This document shows, piece by piece, positions 59,477-64,000 of a stretch of 64,000 nucleotides of DNA (position 1 is the stretch's first letter; every line of letters starts with the position of its first letter). Origin of the DNA: Flavobacterium sp. 9 (lineage in GTDB: Bacteria; Bacteroidota; Bacteroidia; Flavobacteriales; Flavobacteriaceae); contig NZ_PEEU01000001.1 of NCBI RefSeq assembly GCF_002754195.1, positions 3,658,001 to 3,722,000 on the forward strand, read 5' to 3'. The notes under the pieces are model-generated. The model was not told the origin of the DNA and ran no database searches. It saw nothing but the letters and a program-made list of their open reading frames with translations. The position numbers and the translations under genes are program-made.

Positions 59477-62152
59477 ATGGCAGAAAATAGAAGAGACCTT
59501 GTATTAGCAGGATTAGAACCGTTGATTATTACGCCAACTAGTGTTTTTGTAAACATTGGTGAACGTACGAATGTTACGGGTTCAAGAAAATTCCTTCGCT
59601 TAATCAAGGAAGAGAAGTATGACGAGGCACTTGATATTGCAAGACAACAGGTAGAAGGAGGAGCGCAAATCATCGATATTAATATGGATGAGGGAATGCT
59701 TGATGGGGTTCAGGCAATGACTAAATTTTTGAATTTAATTGCATCTGAACCGGATATTTCGAGAGTACCGATTATGATCGACAGTTCGAAATGGGAAATC
59801 ATTGAAGCAGGTCTAAAAGTAGTACAAGGAAAAAGCGTTGTAAACTCGATTTCGTTGAAAGAAGGCGAAGAAGCTTTTATTCACCATGCTAAATTAATCA
59901 AACGTTACGGAGCTGCGGCTATTATTATGGCTTTTGACGAAGTTGGTCAGGCAGATAATTTTGACCGAAGAGTTGAAATCTGTCAGCGTTCGTATGATAT
60001 TTTGGTTAACAAAGTTGGTTTTCCTCCACAGGATATTATTTTCGATTTGAATATTTTCCCAGTTGCAACCGGAATGGAAGAACATCGCTTAAATGCTTTG
60101 GACTTTTTTAGAGGTACAAAATGGGTTCGTGATAACTTGCCTCACGCACATATTAGCGGTGGTGTGAGTAACGTTTCGTTCTCTTTTAGAGGAAACGATA
60201 CGGTTCGTGAAGCGATGCACTCGGTATTTTTATATCACGCGATTAAGAACGGAATGACAATGGGAATTGTAAATCCGGAGATGCTTTCGATTTATGATGA
60301 TATTCCAAAAGATTTATTAGAACACGTTGAAGATGTAATTCTTGACAGACGCGATGATGCGACTGAAAGACTTTTGGACTTTGCTGAGAACGTAAAAGGC
60401 GAAGTAAAAAGTGATGAAAAAGCGATTCAGGAATGGCGTTTAGGAACGGTTCAGGAACGTATTACGCATTCATTGGTAAAAGGAGTTGATGCTTTTATTG
60501 AAGAAGATGTTGAAGAAGCTCGTCTTGCCGCTGTAAAACCTATTGAAGTTATCGAAATCAATTTGATGACGGGAATGAATGTCGTTGGAGATTTATTCGG
60601 AAGTGGAAAAATGTTCTTGCCTCAGGTAGTAAAATCGGCGCGTGTAATGAAAAAAGCCGTTGCGTATTTATTACCATATATTGAAGCAAGTAAACAAGCG
60701 GGAGACAAACAAGGAAACGGAAAAATATTGATGGCAACCGTAAAAGGTGACGTTCATGATATTGGTAAAAATATTGTTTCGGTAGTTTTGGCTTGTAACA
60801 ACTACGAGATTGTGGATCTTGGTGTTATGGTACCTCCGGAAAAAATTATTGCTGCGGCGATTGAACATAATGTCGACATTATTGGTTTAAGCGGATTGAT
60901 TACACCTTCGCTTGACGAGATGGTGTATTTGGCCAAAGAATTAGACAAACAAGGAATTAAAATTCCGATTATGATTGGTGGAGCAACAACTTCGCGCGCA
61001 CATACGGCTGTGAAAATCGCTCCACAATATAGAGAAACTGTAATTCACGTAAACGACGCTTCGAGAGCCGTTACTGTTGCAGGAAATCTGTTAGATCATA
61101 ACCGAAAAATATATGCGGCGGATATTCGTGCAGAATACGATTCTTTTAGAGAAACGTTTTTAAATCGTTCAAGAGATAAAAACTTCCTGACGATTGAAGA
61201 TGCCCGAAGAAATAAATTTCCATTAGATTGGTCCGAATATACACCAACAAAACCAAAAGTAATTGGTAAACAAACTATCGAAATAGAATTGGATGTTTTG
61301 GTTCCGTATATTGACTGGACGCCATTTTTTCAGACTTGGGAATTGTACGGAAAATATCCTGCAATTTTAACGGATGAGGTTGTGGGTAAAGAAGCGACTT
61401 CGGTTTTTGCAGATGCTCAGGCAATGCTGAAAGTGATTTTGGCAGAGAAAAAGCTAAAAGCAAAAGGTATTTATGGAATTTTCCCAGCGAATCAGGTGGA
61501 TGATGACGATATTGAATTGCGTGATGAAAACGGAAAAGTTTTAGAGAAATTCTTAACACTTCGTCAGCAGTCGCAAAAAACAAAAGGTGCTCCAAACATT
61601 GCTTTAGCCGATTTTATTTTGCCAAAAGAAAGCGGAATAGAAGATTATATGGGAGCTTTTTGTGTAACCACAGGTTTTGGTGTAGACGAATGGGCGGCTG
61701 AATTTGAAAAAGATCTTGACGATTATAATTCGATTATGGTTAAAGCACTTGCAGATCGTTTTGCTGAGGCTTTCGCCGAATATCTTCACGAAAGAGTTCG
61801 TAAAGAATTCTGGGGTTATGATATCGAAGAATCTTTAACAAATGAAGAATTGATTAAAGAAAATTATAAAGGAATTCGTCCTGCGCCAGGATATCCAGCT
61901 TGTCCGGATCACTTGGAGAAACCAACAATCTGGAAACTTTTAAATGTAGCAGAAGAAATTGGAGTAACCTTGACGGAAAGCATGGCGATGTGGCCAGCTT
62001 CATCGGTTTCTGGATATTATTTCGGAAATCCAAAAAGCAGGTATTTCGGACTCGGAAAAATTAAAGAAGATCAGGTTGTAGATTACGCCAAACGACGCAA
62101 TGTACCAACGGATTACGCAATGAAATGGTTAAACCCTAATATAGCAGATTAA
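59477..62152 (+). CDS. metH: Cobalamin-dependent methionine synthase, pterin/B12/activation domains
   Basis: Transfers methyl from methyltetrahydrofolate through cobalamin to homocysteine. Domains in 891 residues: pterin-binding (about 10-290; [39 protein letters not shown]), cap (about 300-400), B12-binding with [10 protein letters not shown] (about 425-435) and [13 protein letters not shown], and the SAM-binding reactivation domain (about 560-891; [32 protein letters not shown]). The homocysteine domain is missing and supplied by the gene at 57720. Complete otherwise. metF follows at 62235, making its methyl-folate substrate. Confidence 0.96.
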   Translation: MAENRRDLVLAGLEPLIITPTSVFVNIGERTNVTGSRKFLRLIKEEKYDEALDIARQQVEGGAQIIDINMDEGMLDGVQAMTKFLNLIASEPDISRVPIMIDSSKWEIIEAGLKVVQGKSVVNSISLKEGEEAFIHHAKLIKRYGAAAIIMAFDEVGQADNFDRRVEICQRSYDILVNKVGFPPQDIIFDLNIFPVATGMEEHRLNALDFFRGTKWVRDNLPHAHISGGVSNVSFSFRGNDTVREAMHSVFLYHAIKNGMTMGIVNPEMLSIYDDIPKDLLEHVEDVILDRRDDATERLLDFAENVKGEVKSDEKAIQEWRLGTVQERITHSLVKGVDAFIEEDVEEARLAAVKPIEVIEINLMTGMNVVGDLFGSGKMFLPQVVKSARVMKKAVAYLLPYIEASKQAGDKQGNGKILMATVKGDVHDIGKNIVSVVLACNNYEIVDLGVMVPPEKIIAAAIEHNVDIIGLSGLITPSLDEMVYLAKELDKQGIKIPIMIGGATTSRAHTAVKIAPQYRETVIHVNDASRAVTVAGNLLDHNRKIYAADIRAEYDSFRETFLNRSRDKNFLTIEDARRNKFPLDWSEYTPTKPKVIGKQTIEIELDVLVPYIDWTPFFQTWELYGKYPAILTDEVVGKEATSVFADAQAMLKVILAEKKLKAKGIYGIFPANQVDDDDIELRDENGKVLEKFLTLRQQSQKTKGAPNIALADFILPKESGIEDYMGAFCVTTGFGVDEWAAEFEKDLDDYNSIMVKALADRFAEAFAEYLHERVRKEFWGYDIEESLTNEELIKENYKGIRPAPGYPACPDHLEKPTIWKLLNVAEEIGVTLTESMAMWPASSVSGYYFGNPKSRYFGLGKIKEDQVVDYAKRRNVPTDYAMKWLNPNIAD

Positions 62153-62234
62153 AAAGAAAAGGTTTCAAGTTTCAGGTTTCAAGTTATGTACGCTTGAAAC
62201 CTGAAACTGAAAAAACTTGAAACAAAAAATAAGA

Positions 62235-63191
62235 ATGAAAGTAACAGAACATATAGAAAACGCCAAAGGAAATACATTATTCTCATTTGAACTTATTCCG
62301 CCTCAAAAAGGGAAAAGTATTCAGGAATTATACGATAATATTGATCCGTTGATGGAGTTTAAACCGCCATTTATTGATGTAACTACTTCGCGCGAAGAGT
62401 ATATCTATATTGATAAAGGCAACGGACTTTTAGACAAAAAATTAACTCGTATGCGTCCGGGAACGCTTGGAATTTGCGCTTCTATAAAACATAAATACAA
62501 TGTTGATACCGTACCACATTTGCTTTGTGGAGGTTTCACACAAGAAGAAACAGAATACATGCTTGTAGATTGTCAGTATTTGGGAATCAATAATTTAATG
62601 GCACTTCGTGGTGATGCAATGAAAGACGAACAATCTTTTGTGCCAAAAGTTGGCGGTAACAAGTTTGCTATTGATTTGGTTCGACAAATCAACGATTTGA
62701 ATTGTGGTAAATATCTGCATGAAGTGATGGATGCCGATAATAAAGCTGATTTTTGTATTGGCGTTGCAGGTTATCCCGAGAAACATTTAGAATCTCCATC
62801 TTTACAATCTGATTTAAAAAGACTGAAAGAAAAAGTAGATGCCGGAGCAGATTATGTTGTTACACAAATGTTTTTTGACAATGCTAAATACTTTAAATTT
62901 GTAGAAAAAGCAAGAGAAATTGGAATCACAATTCCGATTATTCCGGGAATTAAACCAATTGCAGTTCAAAGACATTTACAAATTTTACCACAAATCTTCA
63001 GAATTGATTTACCGGAAGATTTAATCGATGCAGTAGATAAATGCAAGAATAATGCAGAAATCAAACAAGTCGGAATCGAATGGGCAATTCAGCAATCATT
63101 AGAATTAAAAGCCGCAGGAGTTCCGGTTTTACATTATTATTCAATGGGGAAATCTGAGAATATTCGCCAAATCGCAAGTCAGATTTTTTAA
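62235..63191 (+). CDS. metF: Methylenetetrahydrofolate reductase
   Basis: Flavoenzyme reducing methylene- to methyl-tetrahydrofolate, the methyl donor of MetH. I use the ATG at 62235 (MKVTEHIENAKGNTLFSFEL) rather than an upstream TTG. In 318 residues: FSFELIPPQKGKS, FIDVTTSREE, MALRGDAMKDE, FCIGVAGYPEKHLESPS, GADYVVTQMFFDNAKYFKFV and IPIIPGIKPI. The methionine pathway order metH-metF is direct, with an 82-bp spacer holding a GTTTCAAGTTTCAGGTTTC-type repeat. Confidence 0.95.
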   Translation: MKVTEHIENAKGNTLFSFELIPPQKGKSIQELYDNIDPLMEFKPPFIDVTTSREEYIYIDKGNGLLDKKLTRMRPGTLGICASIKHKYNVDTVPHLLCGGFTQEETEYMLVDCQYLGINNLMALRGDAMKDEQSFVPKVGGNKFAIDLVRQINDLNCGKYLHEVMDADNKADFCIGVAGYPEKHLESPSLQSDLKRLKEKVDAGADYVVTQMFFDNAKYFKFVEKAREIGITIPIIPGIKPIAVQRHLQILPQIFRIDLPEDLIDAVDKCKNNAEIKQVGIEWAIQQSLELKAAGVPVLHYYSMGKSENIRQIASQIF

Positions 63192-63194
63192 TGT

Positions 63195-63282
63195 CTTTGC
63201 GAGGAACGAAGCAATCTCATGCCGCATATCTTTAGTGATTATAAAAGTGTGGTTGCTTCGTTCCTCGCAATTACAAAGCAGC
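63195..63282. repeat. Inverted repeat of the TTGCGAGGAACGAAGCAATC type
   Basis: TTTGCGAGGAACGAAGCAA near 63196-63214 is complementary to TTGCTTCGTTCCTCGCAA near 63253-63270. Single arms also occur at about 59369-59390. A dispersed flavobacterial repeat without T-run. Confidence 0.8.
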
Positions 63283-63304
63283 TTGAAATTTAAACTTAAC
63301 GATT

Positions 63305-63958
63305 ATGAAACAAGAAGAGTTACAAGCAATAGCTTCACAATTAAAGCATCCAACTGGAGAAAAAGGAATAGAAATGGCAAATATGATGCATGAAACAAAC
63401 ATCAATATGACGCGCCATTCGATTCAGAATCTACATATAACAGCAGGAAATACAATTCTGGAATTAGGTCACGGAAATGCAGGTCATGTCGAATTTATAT
63501 TCGAACAAGCTGATAATCTAAAGTATTACGGACTTGAAATGTCTGAATTGATGTTTCAGGAAGCACGCCAGATCAACAGGAATTTTGTCTCTCAAAAACA
63601 AGCTTTTTTTTCACTTTACGATGGAAATATAATTCCGTTTTCAGACCATTCCTTCGATAAAATATTTACTGTAAATACAATTTATTTTTGGCAGGAACCT
63701 GAAAAATTGCTTTCAGAAATTTATAGAGTTTTACAACCAAAAGGGATTTTCTGCATCACTTTTGCCGAAGAAAGTTTTATGAAGCAACTTCCTTTTACTC
63801 AATTTGAATTTGAACTTTACAGCACTGAAAAAGCTAAAAAACTGATTGAGAATACGACTTTCAAAATCATAAATACGGAAACTTTAACCGAAAAAGTAAA
63901 AAGTAAAACAGGAGAATTGGTCGACAGAGCTTTTACTACTTTGGTTTTAGAAAAATAA
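63305..63958 (+). CDS. Class I SAM-dependent methyltransferase, substrate unknown
   Basis: The 217 residues carry a Rossmann-type methyltransferase fold: motif I ILELGHGNAGHVEFIF (about 57-72), YYGLEMSELMFQEA, motif around SLYDGNIIPFSDHSFDKIFTVNTIYFW, and ILYRVLQPKGIFCITFAEESF-like RVLQPKGIFCITF. This resembles the UbiE/Methyltransf_11 group acting on small molecules. Nothing in the sequence fixes the acceptor. Its TAA overlaps the ATG of the next, cut-off ORF. Confidence 0.82.
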   Translation: MKQEELQAIASQLKHPTGEKGIEMANMMHETNINMTRHSIQNLHITAGNTILELGHGNAGHVEFIFEQADNLKYYGLEMSELMFQEARQINRNFVSQKQAFFSLYDGNIIPFSDHSFDKIFTVNTIYFWQEPEKLLSEIYRVLQPKGIFCITFAEESFMKQLPFTQFEFELYSTEKAKKLIENTTFKIINTETLTEKVKSKTGELVDRAFTTLVLEK

Positions 63959-64000
63959 TGGTTAACGAATTCATGACGCAAACTCTTTATTTTGTACCGT
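63958..64000 (+). CDS. Start of a downstream ORF cut by the window edge
   Basis: ATG at 63958-63960 overlaps the preceding stop (TAATG), giving MVNEFMTQTLYFVP before the edge. The second in-frame ATG at 63973 is an alternative start. Too short to identify; the overlap suggests a coupled gene. Confidence 0.35.
   Translation, partial: MVNEFMTQTLYFVP

Noticed and set aside
57720..59477. Frameshifted single metH gene
   Set aside because: The first part ends cleanly after its zinc-binding domain and another gene lies between, so it is a real split rather than a broken fusion.

Overview
The window is about 34 % GC and looks like the chromosome of a Flavobacterium species (Bacteroidota). The signs are a type IX secretion gene (porT next to ubiE), a TamL lipoprotein, a GLPGLI-family protein, DUF5686, 2TM and DUF4153 proteins, promoters of the TTG-N18-20-TAnnTTTG type, and many dispersed intergenic hairpin repeats. 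No tRNA, rRNA, CRISPR array, IS element or prophage was seen.

Layout. 1-9300 is housekeeping: class II aldolase (cut by the window edge), TamL, an rRNA methyltransferase, porT-ubiE, folA, thyA and a bifunctional nuclease. 9300-15200 holds electron-transfer flavoprotein etfB/etfA, pdhB and a DUF5686 outer-membrane protein. 15500-19500 holds a DNA glycosylase, soluble pyrophosphatase and a membrane Na+/H+ pyrophosphatase with an unusual Cys-rich tail. 19500-29400 holds an antitoxin-like remnant, a nucleoside kinase, envelope proteins and a DUF4153 gene broken by one in-frame stop codon.

29500-63200 is almost wholly sulfur amino-acid metabolism. It contains metK, a TonB receptor, metY, a homoserine-dehydrogenase-like paralogue, metX-thrA, OsmC, metZ, an Rrf2 regulator, two TauE/SafE permeases, cysH-cysD-cysN, a sulfite reductase with a HEPN tail, siroheme genes (cobA and a precorrin-2 dehydrogenase), a ferredoxin reductase-like flavoprotein, a split metH, and metF. 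Together these give sulfate -> APS -> sulfite -> sulfide -> homocysteine -> methionine -> SAM.

The most interesting signal is regulatory. Three separate transcription units of this block (TonB receptor; metY; and the unit ahead of metX-thrA) begin with a short leader ORF rich in Cys and Met codons, then an intrinsic terminator, with a sequence at the end of the leader ORF that can pair with the 5' arm of the terminator. This is the architecture of ribosome-mediated attenuation, with Cys/Met as the implied signal. Two of the units share an ungapped promoter and start-site block. Two carry, right after the terminator, a 63-residue protein of a small family ending in an SLLxLMYS motif, for which I know no function. 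One unit stacks the Cys leader ahead of a SAM-I riboswitch; a second SAM-I riboswitch precedes metH. metK has its own leader ORF plus hairpin.

Other points: a tandem copy of the 3' end of the precorrin-2 dehydrogenase gene that differs almost only at synonymous sites, a homoserine-dehydrogenase paralogue that lost a key acidic motif, and several families of dispersed flavobacterial repeats.
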